A stretch of DNA of 64,000 nt from Rhizophagus irregularis (taxonomy: Eukaryota > Glomeromycota > Glomeromycetes > Glomerales > Glomeraceae). Shown here piece by piece: positions 47,226 through 58,631 of the stretch. Each line of letters begins with the position of its first letter. The first letter of the stretch is position 1. The stretch is from assembly GCF_026210795.1 (NCBI RefSeq), contig NC_089429.1, positions 310,001 to 374,000 on the forward strand, read 5' to 3'. Below the pieces are notes generated by a model. The model made no database searches and was not told the origin of the DNA. It saw only the letters and a program-made list of their open reading frames with translations. A program made the position numbers and the translations under genes.

Positions 47226-48764
47226 TCAAATATGCTCAATACAATAAAGTCTTGAAGCGTGAATTATCCGACAATCTACCAATTCTGTTTCAGCTATTGC
47301 GATAATATCAGGAGTTACCAAGGGACAATTTGCGACATCAAGATGTTTAAGATTACCGGCCAAATATTTACAAATTGATTTTATGCAATTATCGTTAACA
47401 TTACGACAATATCTAAGAAACAATTTACTTAACTTACGGCAATCTCTCACCAACTCTATTACAGCTTGTTCACTAACTCCCCATTCACGCAAATCGAGCA
47501 TTGTTATAGAATGACCAATATTAGACCTAATATTTCCCATTAATTCATCTAGTAAAAAATCCTCATTATTTATATCAACCCCACCAAGAACTAAAACTTG
47601 CATTCCTTTACATGATTTAATCAGATCCATGATGGCTTTAATTTCTACACGAATTACATCTAATCTGAATTCAATAATATTTGGACAATGAGTCGCTAGA
47701 GCTTTGATACCTTGTTCAACAGAATCAGCAGCACCACAAGGTAACATGATCAATTTCTTGAGATTTTGTTTACAATGAGTAGCGAGTGAAATAATTGCTT
47801 CTTCTGATACTTTAGTCTCTGAGAGATTAATTTCAGTTAACATATTACCAAATTCCACTAAATTAAAAGTCTTATCTTCAACACTATAACAATCACTAAG
47901 ATCCAAAGATTTTAATCTTTTAAATATAAGACCATCCAATGCATGATCAATATGAAGACCATTAATTCGAAGATCAGTAATTTTAGAGATAACAGAAGGT
48001 GATAATCCTGCTAATAATTGTTTTGGAGAAGCAGTAATCCTAATACAAAGTTCATCAAGATAATCTTTTTGTGTTTCTACAAGATTTGATAAAAGTGCTG
48101 GATTACAATTACGTACAGAAAATTTAAAAACGCGAAGTCTTTTACAATTTTTAGTGATAAATCTCAAGTCATCATCAGTATTTTCATATTGTAAAAGATC
48201 TAAATGAGCAATATTAGGAAATTTTTGAATAATTGGAGAAAAGATATCAGACGTAGTTTGCAGACAAGTTTCTAAAGAATCAATAGAGATACAACGATCA
48301 TTAAATGCCTTTGATAAAGCCAAAAAAGCTTCTTGAATGATACGAGGTTTATCAGCATTTGTAGATGTAGATGTAATCATAGCTTCAAGAAATCGATACA
48401 TTGTAGGTACACTAATATGACGTGTAAAAGAAATATAGTCAAGTGATGCCCTAGATTGAATTAATATAAAATTTTCTCCTAAAGAGGGGAATTCCAAAGA
48501 AAAATCATTTTCCAAACAACTTAAATATGTTCTAATTAATAAAGCTCCTTTTGGGTTAATTTCTCTTTTGACAAGTTCACTTTCTTCCTCTTCAATAAGA
48601 AAATATTTCCAAGGATTTTTGTAAAGAAGTGTAGCAGAAAGTCGCGCAAATAAACGATTAGTACGTATACAGTTGTTAAGAGCTTTCGAGTCGTGAACCA
48701 AATGTGAAATTATTTCGTGAATACACTCAGTAGGAAGAGCTTTTTCAAGCGATTGAGTTGACAT
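47226..48764 (-). CDS. F-box and leucine-rich-repeat protein
   Basis: Intronless, 512 residues. An F-box-like motif lies at about 9-55 (LPTECIHEIISHLVHDSKAL, then NPWKYF), expected to bind Skp1 in an SCF ubiquitin ligase. From about 180 to the end are AMN1/Grr1-type leucine-rich repeats (LDLSDCYSVEDKTF, EINLSETKVSEEAI, LFLRYCRNVNDNCI, LDVANCPLVTPD), the substrate-binding part. No signal peptide or membrane segment. Such single-exon F-box/LRR genes are common as families in Glomeromycotina (knowledge). The substrate cannot be predicted. Confidence 0.9.
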   Translation of the reverse strand: MSTQSLEKALPTECIHEIISHLVHDSKALNNCIRTNRLFARLSATLLYKNPWKYFLIEEEESELVKREINPKGALLIRTYLSCLENDFSLEFPSLGENFILIQSRASLDYISFTRHISVPTMYRFLEAMITSTSTNADKPRIIQEAFLALSKAFNDRCISIDSLETCLQTTSDIFSPIIQKFPNIAHLDLLQYENTDDDLRFITKNCKRLRVFKFSVRNCNPALLSNLVETQKDYLDELCIRITASPKQLLAGLSPSVISKITDLRINGLHIDHALDGLIFKRLKSLDLSDCYSVEDKTFNLVEFGNMLTEINLSETKVSEEAIISLATHCKQNLKKLIMLPCGAADSVEQGIKALATHCPNIIEFRLDVIRVEIKAIMDLIKSCKGMQVLVLGGVDINNEDFLLDELMGNIRSNIGHSITMLDLREWGVSEQAVIELVRDCRKLSKLFLRYCRNVNDNCIKSICKYLAGNLKHLDVANCPLVTPDIIAIAETELVDCRIIHASRLYCIEHI

Positions 48765-49097
48765 TGTTATAAAGTATTTCTTAAATAAAAAGACACGGAA
48801 GGACGCAAGTCTCAGTTATAACTCTAAACCTCTTTTTTTTTCTTTTTTTTTTATGATTTGAAAAAAAAAATACTATTTACAAGAAGGGTTATTTTTTTTC
48901 CCTCTTTTGAAGTTGATCAAAAAAAATAAATAAGGATATATTTTTACAGTTTATTATATTATAGAACAACAATTTTATCATGCACGACAGCACGAGATCC
49001 TTAATGACGTGACTAACGTTACATTTATAATAATTTTAGTGTTACAAAAAAAAAGGTACAATCTTATCTTATAAATTCGAATGGAAATTAAAAATAA
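48765..49097. other. Short intergenic region
   Basis: Promoter of the F-box gene and 3' region of... the next minus-strand gene lies downstream of it in transcription order, at 49098-50273, whose 3' end faces here. Poly(T) tracts, no ORF. Confidence 0.5.
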
Positions 49098-50273
49098 TTA
49101 AATAGTTTTTAATACAGGAATTAAATCATATTCGCATGATTCATCTTTTTCTTCAATAAATTGATCCTTAATTTTTTCTAGAATTTTTTCAGCTTTATAA
49201 TCAGGATTTATACCAGATAATTTCATTTTAATAAAAACTTTTCTTATAGAATTAAAATCATTAATTCTCATAAATGCTTCAATAATTAAAGTGAAATCAT
49301 TTGAATAAATTTTTGATAATCCAAATTCCGTATTTAAATATGGAGAAAGTAATTTCCAAGCCAATTGAGGATAATCATTTTTAGCCAAAGGATGAATAAC
49401 AGAAATTACAAAATCCCTTTGAATAGGTTGAATTCCTTCATTTTCCATTATATAAAGTAATTCAATAACTTCATCTAATTTATCATTTTCACAAAGGAAT
49501 TTAACATAATTTATATAAGTTATCTTATTTGGTTTAAAATCTATAATTTTTAATCTAAACATTTCTTTCATTTCTTTCCATAAAGATTGAGCTCCTTGAA
49601 AATCCTTTTTTGAAATATAATAATTTAATAATATATAAAAATGATTTTTTGTAATAAATTTTAATCCTAAATCTTTAATTTCTTTAATATAATAATCAGA
49701 TTTATTTGTACCCATAGTTTCTTTAATAAGTGTTGTTAAACAAGACATTGAAGGTATAATACCATTATTACGCATATCTTCATAAATTTTTTTTGATAAT
49801 TCAATATCATTTTTTATAAAACAAAATATGAATTGTTTATAAACTAATTCATTTGAAATTTCTAATTTTTTAAAATCTTGATATAATTCTTTTAATTTAA
49901 TAAAATTTTTATTTTTTTTTGCTAAATTAATATTTAATAATAATTTTTTTATATCATTAATTTTAAATATTTCATTAATTGGATTATTTGATTTTTTAAT
50001 TATAATATTTGATGTTAATAATATTGAATTTTTAATTATATTATCATAAAAATATTCAGGTTTATTCTTATTATTTGTCTTTAATTTTTCTCGAAATGCT
50101 TCTGTTAATCTAAGATAAAGTTCCTTCTCTTCTTTAGTTTGATCAAATTTTATATTATTGGTGGAAAATTTTGATGAAAGAAATTTTTCTTTCAATTTAA
50201 ATCGAACGAATAAAAAATCAATCGTTCGAGGAAAAAGAAATTTTAAAGATTTTTTTGCGGTAGTTATTGTCAT
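49098..50273 (-). CDS. Mitochondrial PPR-type protein
   Basis: Single exon, 391 residues. The first ~40 residues are basic and hydrophobic without acidic residues until Glu (TAKKSLKFLFPRTIDFLF), a likely mitochondrial presequence. From about 130 the protein is helical repeats with degenerate 35-residue pentatricopeptide motifs, seen from their ends: MRNNGIIPSMSCLTTLI, MENEGIQPIQRDFVISVI, MKLSGINPDYKAEKI. PPR proteins bind organellar RNA. The target is unknown and the repeats are too worn for a code prediction. Very AT-rich codons (Asn/Lys/Ile) as elsewhere in the window. Confidence 0.85.
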   Translation of the reverse strand: MTITTAKKSLKFLFPRTIDFLFVRFKLKEKFLSSKFSTNNIKFDQTKEEKELYLRLTEAFREKLKTNNKNKPEYFYDNIIKNSILLTSNIIIKKSNNPINEIFKINDIKKLLLNINLAKKNKNFIKLKELYQDFKKLEISNELVYKQFIFCFIKNDIELSKKIYEDMRNNGIIPSMSCLTTLIKETMGTNKSDYYIKEIKDLGLKFITKNHFYILLNYYISKKDFQGAQSLWKEMKEMFRLKIIDFKPNKITYINYVKFLCENDKLDEVIELLYIMENEGIQPIQRDFVISVIHPLAKNDYPQLAWKLLSPYLNTEFGLSKIYSNDFTLIIEAFMRINDFNSIRKVFIKMKLSGINPDYKAEKILEKIKDQFIEEKDESCEYDLIPVLKTI

Positions 50274-51577
50274 TTTTTCTTTAAAAAGAAAAAGAAAAAA
50301 GAAAAAGGGGATAAAAGAAAATAAAAAAAATATTTCTTTTTTTAGTTTAAAAAAAAAAGTCAGCTGATGTTTGGATCAACAGTTGTATGATACATCGACA
50401 GTTACATTATGACATCCATCTATCAACATAAAATCATTATATTGTATATTCTACCAAATCTATTATAATTAGCCATATTTGATTATTCCAATATAATATT
50501 CTCTGAAATTGTTTTTAGTACAGCGGGCAGGTTAAAACCGAACTGCTTAACTCATAAACCCATATACTGTATATATAAACTTTCATGATCTTCATACAAT
50601 ATTTATATATATAATGTATATGCTAATTTAAGTAAAAGTAATCATCGCTTTTTAAAAATCTTTGGAGAATAGAGTTAAAGCGGAATCAGGTGAAGAATCG
50701 CAAATCATTGTCATGTTTATCGAAAAAGATTATTAAATAAATATAAATTATATTACTTACCTATAAATCCAGCTTACACCAATGATTTTTAAAATCGAAC
50801 TTTCCGAACATTCGAGTTACTTGATTATTCATCCAATTTTTCCTATATCATAATAAAGGATATATTTATTACTCATAGTTGTATTTATTTTTTTTTTCGA
50901 ATTAAAAATAAAATAAAATAAATAATAAAATAATAATAAATAATTAAAATTATACATGTGATAAATGGTGTTTCGGTATCTAAGTTTAGCTTAATGCTTT
51001 ACAGTATATCATGATGCAAGGTTGGCATGTTTTATTGAAATTTTTTAATAATTTACGCGTAATTAAAGTTCCTATGATGATTTAATGTACATTAAAATGA
51101 ACTCTAATAAAATTTGAGAAAGACTTTTATTAAAACATATTACAATTTTCATATAACAATCATTAAGTGATTAAGCTTTTTTTCACTAAAGGTAAATTCT
51201 AATACTATATATATAGCAAAACATTTAAAACATTTACAATATTTACAAACTTACTTTTGTAACTTACTTTTGTGATTAGTTAAATAAATCTTCGTTAATT
51301 TTCTTTAAAATTTAGCTGTTCTTCGCCAGGACTTAGGTTATCAATACCATCCTGCGCACCGTGTTGAGGTGACAGCTAAATCGCTCAGGTACACGTACAG
51401 GAGGAGATTTCTTCCTGCACGCGGGTTATAAGGTTTTCCTTCCTAATTTTTTTTAATAAATTTTTTTTTGTTGCCATGGGTTGTCCACCAGACCAATCCA
51501 TCCTGTTGGTTGGTTTAAAAAAAATTTTTGCTTATTTTGTTTTTTTGATTGTTTTTTCTTAAAAAAAAAAAAAGGAA
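50274..51577. other. Intergenic region with a GC-richer repeat fragment
   Basis: Mostly A/T. 51310-51500 is markedly GC-richer, with ATTTAGCTGT (51310) inverted as ACAGCTAAAT (51372), a hairpin CAGGAGGAGA/TTCTTCCTG, then a T-rich tract and CCATGGGTTGTCCACC. It reads like the tail of a dispersed retroelement or an unknown structured repeat. I cannot classify it. Confidence 0.45.
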
Positions 51578-54500
51578 TTAAGCCTTAGGACTCTTTTGAG
51601 GAACTTGTACGTCATCATCATCACGTTTCCTTTTCTTTTCCTCGGCCCTTTTCTCTGTTAGAGTTACAGCCTTCTGCATATAGTCGATGACGCTCTCCTT
51701 TATGTGCGCTCTCATATTTTCTGTTACCATATAAGCAGCTGCACCAACCCATTTATCACGACGTAGTTCTTTCTTTTGAATTGACTTGCCAATCTATAAA
51801 TTATTATCATACGAATACAATTAATAAAATATTATGTTAAGATTTATCGTATTTTGCGGTTAGTAAGCACTCCCCGAAAATAAGCACCATAGCCAGAATT
51901 ATGGCGATTTTGGCCAGAATTGTGAGGATATTGGCCGGCATTAAGTGCAAAAAAGGGTGCTTATATACCACAAAATACGGTAATATATATTTTCTTCATT
52001 TACTTACTTCTCGACTAAACCCTTTGAAATCTACTTCATTGAAATGACTCTTGAATCTACTACAATAATTAATCACTAACTTATAAATCTAGAATTGATC
52101 AAAGAAGTAAAAATTAGTCATACATACATATACATATATATATATAAAACATAAAATATTAATATTAAATAAATGATTAATTACCGCCATTTTAAATTCT
52201 TTTTCGTTCATTGGAGTGTTCAATGGTACTCCATGTGCAGCTTCAAGCGCTGCCTTCTCCTCAGCCTCAGCCTTCTCTCTTGCAGCTCGCTCTCTCTGTT
52301 TTTCTGCTTCACGTGCCATTGCCTCGGCACGTTCAATTATAGCCTGCAGAGCAGCTTGGCTAAATCCATCGTAACTCTTGACATCATCCTTCACAACCGG
52401 TCGCTCCCAGGAAGCTTGTAATGTGTACTTATTGTAGTAGTAAACTTTTCCATATTCATCTTTAGTTTCATACCAATTGGGCGCAAGTGGCTCCAATTGT
52501 TCTTGTGGCGGTTGCTGTGACTGATCTTTTTGTTCTTCTGTAGATGTAGTCTTTGTGGCCATAGAATGATTCCTTGGTTTTACAAAGCGTCTATTATTAA
52601 TACCGCTTAATCGTGAACGAGAATTGCTAACGTAATTCATATTAAAAGTCGGACGAGGGGCGTACGTGCAACCATATGGATTATCAGGTCTCATTTTCAC
52701 AATACCGTCATAATAATCTGGAGAGGGAACTTTACAGCCTAATGTTTTGCACCAATATTCAAATTGAGATATAGATTGGAATATTGCATTGCTATCCATG
52801 TAACGATTGTAAAAGTCATGACTTGACTCGTATCGATTGGGATTGAGGTCTTGAGGCGTTCTGCCTTTATCGCTTGAATTATTTGCAAGTCCTGAAATAT
52901 TATTTGTATAATTTGTGTGACCCAAATTGTTACGTTCAATTGGCTTTCCTTTGAGATCATCTTTATTTTGATTGAAACTTTCTCTATCTCTATTTGTTTT
53001 TACAGAAGGTGTTTCAATCTGAACCTCATCATCATCAGCCAGATCCTAATTTTTTTGAAAAAAAAAAAAAATTTCATTCATATTAAATTATTATCAAATC
53101 AAAGCTATTTAGTTAACGAAAAATACTTACCAAGGTATGATTAACATCTTGTTTTTGTAATTCATTCAATTCAGGGCCACATGAAGGAAGCTTATCCCAT
53201 TTGTCAATTAAATCTCTTGCTTTTGCACCAATGCGATCATTACGACTTTCAAATTTTGAAACCCATTCTTTAAGATGTGAAGTTTCAACACGTCTATCTC
53301 TATACTTGAAAGGTATCTTATCCGCAATGTTTAATGTCTATAAATGTAGAGGATAAATAATGAAAGAAGTCGATAATTTGGATAAAAAATAGGACATTGA
53401 CGAACAGGTGAATGATCAAAGAATAATAATTTACCTTGAAAACAATTTCATCGTCATTTCTGAATTCGTAAAGGTAGGATTTAAGCATAATTCCTCCGAA
53501 AAGTTTCATAAACATCCTTAGAATAGCGACATCTTCTGTTAACTTTTTAAATGAAATCAAAAAAATGAAAGTCAAAATATATATAATTGAATAAAATTAA
53601 ATAAAATAAATAAATAAATAAATAAAAACAATTCGTGAAAACGCTTACTTTCAGCCTATATAATATCGGTCGCACCATGCTTGGTTGTTCAAGAGATTTG
53701 TACATCAAATTAATAAATTGTTTGACCTCATCAATGCTTCGAATGGGTTCTGTTAATTCAGCTTCAATTTCGGCCTCGTCTTTGATATTAAGATTAGTTT
53801 CTTTAGTACCACCAATGACACCACGACAATTTGATTCACCGCAATGACATTTCTGAGCTTGAGAACTAGTAATATCCAATGAGAATATATTTACATTAGT
53901 TGACAAGAAAAGATATACATGTGCGACAAAAATATGACTTACCCATATCGGTCAGCATTATAATCAAAGGTTAACTCCTCATTTTCTCTGACGTTCCGTA
54001 ATGCGAAAATACCTATACGGTATCGATCACCAATCATCCATTTTTGAATGTAGCAGTTAGGATTGCACGAGTGATTCATAAATCTGGCTATACATCCGAA
54101 CTTTGTTGCGTCGATTATCTAAGAAAGAAATATAAAATGAGACACAATAAATCGATGATGATGACTTGATATACATGTACATACTTCACCAGCCTGTAAG
54201 GACATAAAGTAGAAATGTTTCAGTCCTTGCTTGTTATAAGTTATCATGCGCTTAAAGAACGCACTATTCTTAATCACTTCACCAACGTATTCCATAATAA
54301 ACTGATTACTAAATAAAAACGTAACAAAATAAATCAGAATAAGTTAGAACAATTGCAATAAAATATGAATCAAAAGTAATTGATATGATTAAAGAAGCTT
54401 ACGGTCGTAATGGTTCCATTGCTCTTAGACCGTAGCCTTTGAGTGCAAAATGGATCACATCGACTTTTGCATTTTCAGCTCTTTGAAATCTATGTGAATG

Positions 54501-55233
54501 AGAAATATTACATGAAATGAGGAATAAAATTGAACAAAACAAAACTTATACGGACGAACGAAAAAAAAAAATCACAAAAGAAGGAGAAGTTATAAATTAA
54601 AATGAGGAAAGGACGAACAAAATATAAAAACATTTCGTCTATCCATTCATTCCTTAAACGGACTATCCGTCAGGAAAAGTTGTAGCTTAAGATTTTAACA
54701 TTTAAAAATTAATCTTTTTGTTGAATAAGCACAAATTCCTTTAGACCCAATTTTGATGAATAAATATCATAACGACAAGTTCAAATGTAACTTATTTATA
54801 AGAATATCATACCTTCTATTTTGACAAAATTTGCCAGTTGCACAATCCCCATCTCGACATTCCATGAAGAGTTCACGGTTGACGCAACCTGCAAATTCTC
54901 CACAAGCTTGACTTGCAGCATCTTTACCTAAATACATACATGAGAATTAAAAAGAATTAAAAGAATTAAAAGATGAATCAGTATACATAAATGTCACATG
55001 AGATAAAAGAATAATTATAATCAATTCATCTTATAAAATAGATATCTCTATCACCATTTTCCCTGAATAGAAATATAAACTTTACCTTGTTCATACTTGC
55101 AACAACATCTATAATCCGTATCCTGTTTTCCAACAAGACCAACATTTCCTTTGTAAATGTTTTCTTTAATTTCTTCAAATAGTCTTTTTGCTTTATCGTC
55201 GCAAGATGGGTAGTCATTATATAATTTGACCAT
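51578..55233 (-). CDS. SET2: SET2-type histone H3 lysine-36 methyltransferase
   Basis: Eleven exons (minus): 55233-55086, 54927-54813, 54489-54403, 54308-54185, 54118-53943, 53865-53649, 53542-53435, 53337-53131, 53045-52185, 52088-52008, 51793-51578; 779 residues in one frame. Order: a short N-terminus, an AWS Cys cluster (about 43-85), the SET domain (about 89-212, with [14 protein letters not shown] at 173-180 and [11 protein letters not shown] at 206-216), and post-[13 protein letters not shown] (223-232). A TFIIS-N-like helical segment (about 275-325), a WW domain (about 582-611, Trp585 and Trp607), an Ala/Glu coiled coil and a C-terminal SRI-like region (about 682-760) follow. The SRI region normally binds phosphorylated RNA polymerase II, coupling methylation to elongation. 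Exon 10 was chosen for the acceptor before ATTTATAAG, which alone keeps frame. The last intron contains a MITE. Confidence 0.94.
51847..51980. mobile_element. 134-bp TA-flanked MITE inside a SET2 intron
   Basis: TCGTATTTTGCGG at the left and CCACAAAATACGG at the right are inverted, continuing with TAAGCAC/GTGCTTA, and are bordered by TA (51845-51846, 51981-51982). It fills most of the 214-nt intron between SET2 exons 10 and 11. The interior holds three GGCC(A/G)(G)AATT-like words. Confidence 0.8.
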
Positions 55234-56597
55234 TTTGTTATATTAAGGAGAGAGGATAAAAAAATATGTAAAGTATGTAAAGTATTATCTATAAAGTAAA
55301 AAAGGAACTTTCACCAAAGTAAAAAAAGACAAGAAAATTTTTCAAAGGAATCTATAGAATATAAAGCAAAAAGTTCAAAGGAAAAGGGAAGATAAGTTTT
55401 TTTTAAAGGAAAAAAAAAAAAAAAAAAAAATTTTCGAATCTCAATTTAATCTTAAGCAGGAGAGTTAACCATTATGCACGTGAGGAGAATCGGAAAGAAT
55501 AAAAAAAGCAAATTATTGGAGGTATACTTAAACACCCCTGGTGACATAAGAACACAAAAATTGGAATAGTATAAATCTTGCTAAAGTTAGCAGGGAATTC
55601 GGCCGAAAAAATGGATCGGAAAAATGGATCAGCTAAATGTCAACAGTAAATATTCACCGGGTTAAACAAATTCTGTAGTTTAACAACACGATAATTGATT
55701 CCGAAATGGGAAAAGATTTAAAAAAAAACGCTTTATAATACAAATTTCTAAAAATATAAACCATGTGCTATTCTGTTTCTAGTCTTTACACAATAAAGAA
55801 TTCTTATTAATAGTAAAAAAATGGAAAAAAAAAATACAAAATTGGAAATAAAAGAATGAAATTTACCAAAGAGAAAATAGTGGAAAAACAAGATAACCGC
55901 TATAGAAATTCTTTGGATTTTCTTCTGTGATAAAAGGAAAAAAAAAAAATTTTCCTTCGTATAGATAATTATGGCGTCCGAATTGCATTTGACACTGCCT
56001 CATGATTATCACTTTAGCATTGATCACATAAATTATCACCCGAAATTTCCTAAAACGGAACTCATTGACATCAACTCAAAAAAAAAACTCCGAAAATTGG
56101 GAAGTGATTGACAAGAAATGACGCCTGAGGCGTAACCTCCATTATTCATTTTTAATTACATGCAGAAATATGATGTAAAATATTTAAAATACGATTGATT
56201 TTTTCTCATTAATTGATATAAGAAAATAAATGTTACACACGAATTGTCATTAATAATTTCCATATTTTTTTGTTAAAATTCGAATTAATAATCTTTTTTT
56301 ATGAATTTATAAATTTGCCTATTTTATAAATTGAAAATGTTCCAATCAAAATTTATTTTAAGGCTAGAAATGTTCCAATCAAAATTCAAAACTGAGGGAT
56401 AAATTCAAATATGTAAAATTTACACGTGCACGTATTGGACAGTGTTTGGACAAAGGTAAGACAAGTCACTGGAGTAAGCATAACAATTGATCACCAGATT
56501 CCAGATTTAAGAAAAATTTTTTTTTTTTTTTGATTTTCGATTATCAAAATTTATCTACGAAATTTTTTTTCAGGGATAAAGTTTAAAAAAAAAAATA
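55234..56597. other. Divergent promoter region, SET2 / PPR gene
   Basis: 1364 bp between two divergent starts. A-rich tracts at 55407-55430 and 55935-55950. No ORF or repeat recognised. Confidence 0.6.
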
Positions 56598-58631
56598 ATG
56601 TTTAATGGACCAATAAAAGCAACGATTTCTACGAAAGTGTTGTTTCAATCTGTAATGAAAAAATGTTGTTGGAAAATTCTTAAACGTTCATTAATAATAT
56701 GTGATTCACCATGTAATAATAAGTTTGGACTTTGTAGAAATGAAATTATAGTTGGTAAAAGAACATACAATAATGGTATTATTTATGAAAATTTTATTAC
56801 AACTAATAGAGATGAAATTAAAAGTTTGGTAGTAACAAATAACAAAACACGAGCAATGGTTTCGATAATTAACTTACAAGAAGAATTTTATGAATATAGT
56901 AACGGTTGCAAACCCCATAATATTAATGAATTATGGAATTATTACATGGAACAAAAACGTAACTTTTTAAATAATATACCAATATATCTTCATTTAACAT
57001 TATTGAAAACTTTATATGAAAAGAGAGAAATAGAAAAAGTATTAACCATAATAAAATATTTAAGGGGAAGAGAAAATTTGGTCAAATGGTTTAATAATAA
57101 TTTAATGATATTAGAATATATAGTTAAATTAAATATAGAAGAGATAATTAAAAATTTTAATTTTTTAAATACAAAAGGAAATTTACCAATTCCTACGATC
57201 GTCGATTTAATAAAATCTTTAGTTAAGGAGAAAGAAATTATCACGGCTGAAGAATTATTTGGAAAATTGGGAAAAGAATATTATGATGTTGAGATATATA
57301 ATAGTATGATGGATGGATATATTAAATGTGTTAGAGAAAATAAATTGGAAAAATCATTATATATATTAGAAATGATGCAAAGAAATAGAATTAAACCAAA
57401 TATAAAAACTTATAATATTTTATTAAATTTATTTAGTAAAGTAAAAGCTCAATCTGAAGCAGAAAGATTATTTGGAGATATAATTGAAAATGGAATTGAA
57501 CCTGATGAAAGAGGTTATCAAGGAGTAATCTTATCTTGTGCAAAAAATAATGATATTGAAAAATGTTTTCATTATTTTGATCGTATGATCGATAAAGGAA
57601 TAAGTCCAACCATTTATCATTATTCTACTTTAATGTCAGCATGCGTTAAATCTGGATACCCGGAAATTGCAATCGATTTATATACGGAAATGGTTTATAC
57701 TACAAATATTAGACCTAATGGTGTAATTTTAACAACTTTAATGTGCGCTTGGACTCGACTTAGAAGAAAAAGATCCTATAAAAAAAAAGATTTAGATCAA
57801 ATATTTGAGGATATAAAAAAATATGATGAACCGGATTTAATCGCTTATACAACTTTAATTAATGCAAAATCAAAACAATTGAAATTGGATGAAGCTATTC
57901 AAGTTTATCAACAAATGCTTATGCATAATATTAAACCTAATGTTTACACTTATACCACTCTAATTGATGCTTCTGCTAAGTTGAGAAATTTATCTACTGC
58001 TTTGAGATTATTTGATGATATGAAAAGAATGAATGTTTCTCCTAATCAATTCACTTATTGTTCTATAATGAGTGCTTATATTAATAATGGTCAATTAGAA
58101 AACGCGTTTCGAACTTTTGAGGAAATGAAACAAAATGGATTAAATCCTGATATTGCTTGTGTCAATTGCTTATTGGATGCTTGTAATCGTTCTGGATCAA
58201 TGAAATCATTCTTTGAATTATATTCTGATACAATAAAAAAATATCATTTAATCCCGGATAATGCCACTGTAACAATTTATATTGATGCTTGTACTTATAA
58301 TAATTATTTTAATGCTGGAAAAAAATTTTATGGACAAATAATTAAAAATAATTTTCCTTTTTCTGTTATTAGATTAAATAATCAAAATATTTTAGCTATA
58401 ATTAATTTTATAATTAAAAGTGGTAATTTGGGTGAATTTGCTAATTTATTAAACTTTATGAAACAAAAATTATTTCATCCAAGTCCTTTTATTAAATTAG
58501 TTATTTACAATCATTTAAATGAATTAAATAATGACAAGGAAATTGAAGCTGTAAATCGTGTTTTACATGGTTGGTCTGATATTCCAACAAAAAGAGATTT
58601 AATTAAATTTAAAAAAAAATATAGTAGATAA
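56598..58631 (+). CDS. PPR protein with ~9 canonical P-class repeats
   Basis: Intronless, 677 residues. The N-terminus is basic and Ser/Thr-rich, fitting mitochondrial import. From about residue 230 to 560 there are about nine consecutive pentatricopeptide repeats close to the 35-residue P-class consensus. Their starts are VEIYNSMMDGY, IKTYNILLNLF, ERGYQGVILSC, IYHYSTLMSAC, GVILTTLMCAW, LIAYTTLINAK, VYTYTTLIDAS, QFTYCSIMSAY and IACVNCLLDAC. No catalytic (DYW, Smr) domain is seen. Expected to bind a specific organellar RNA, for stability, processing or translation. The repeats are unusually regular for a fungal PPR protein. Confidence 0.92.
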   Translation: MFNGPIKATISTKVLFQSVMKKCCWKILKRSLIICDSPCNNKFGLCRNEIIVGKRTYNNGIIYENFITTNRDEIKSLVVTNNKTRAMVSIINLQEEFYEYSNGCKPHNINELWNYYMEQKRNFLNNIPIYLHLTLLKTLYEKREIEKVLTIIKYLRGRENLVKWFNNNLMILEYIVKLNIEEIIKNFNFLNTKGNLPIPTIVDLIKSLVKEKEIITAEELFGKLGKEYYDVEIYNSMMDGYIKCVRENKLEKSLYILEMMQRNRIKPNIKTYNILLNLFSKVKAQSEAERLFGDIIENGIEPDERGYQGVILSCAKNNDIEKCFHYFDRMIDKGISPTIYHYSTLMSACVKSGYPEIAIDLYTEMVYTTNIRPNGVILTTLMCAWTRLRRKRSYKKKDLDQIFEDIKKYDEPDLIAYTTLINAKSKQLKLDEAIQVYQQMLMHNIKPNVYTYTTLIDASAKLRNLSTALRLFDDMKRMNVSPNQFTYCSIMSAYINNGQLENAFRTFEEMKQNGLNPDIACVNCLLDACNRSGSMKSFFELYSDTIKKYHLIPDNATVTIYIDACTYNNYFNAGKKFYGQIIKNNFPFSVIRLNNQNILAIINFIIKSGNLGEFANLLNFMKQKLFHPSPFIKLVIYNHLNELNNDKEIEAVNRVLHGWSDIPTKRDLIKFKKKYSR

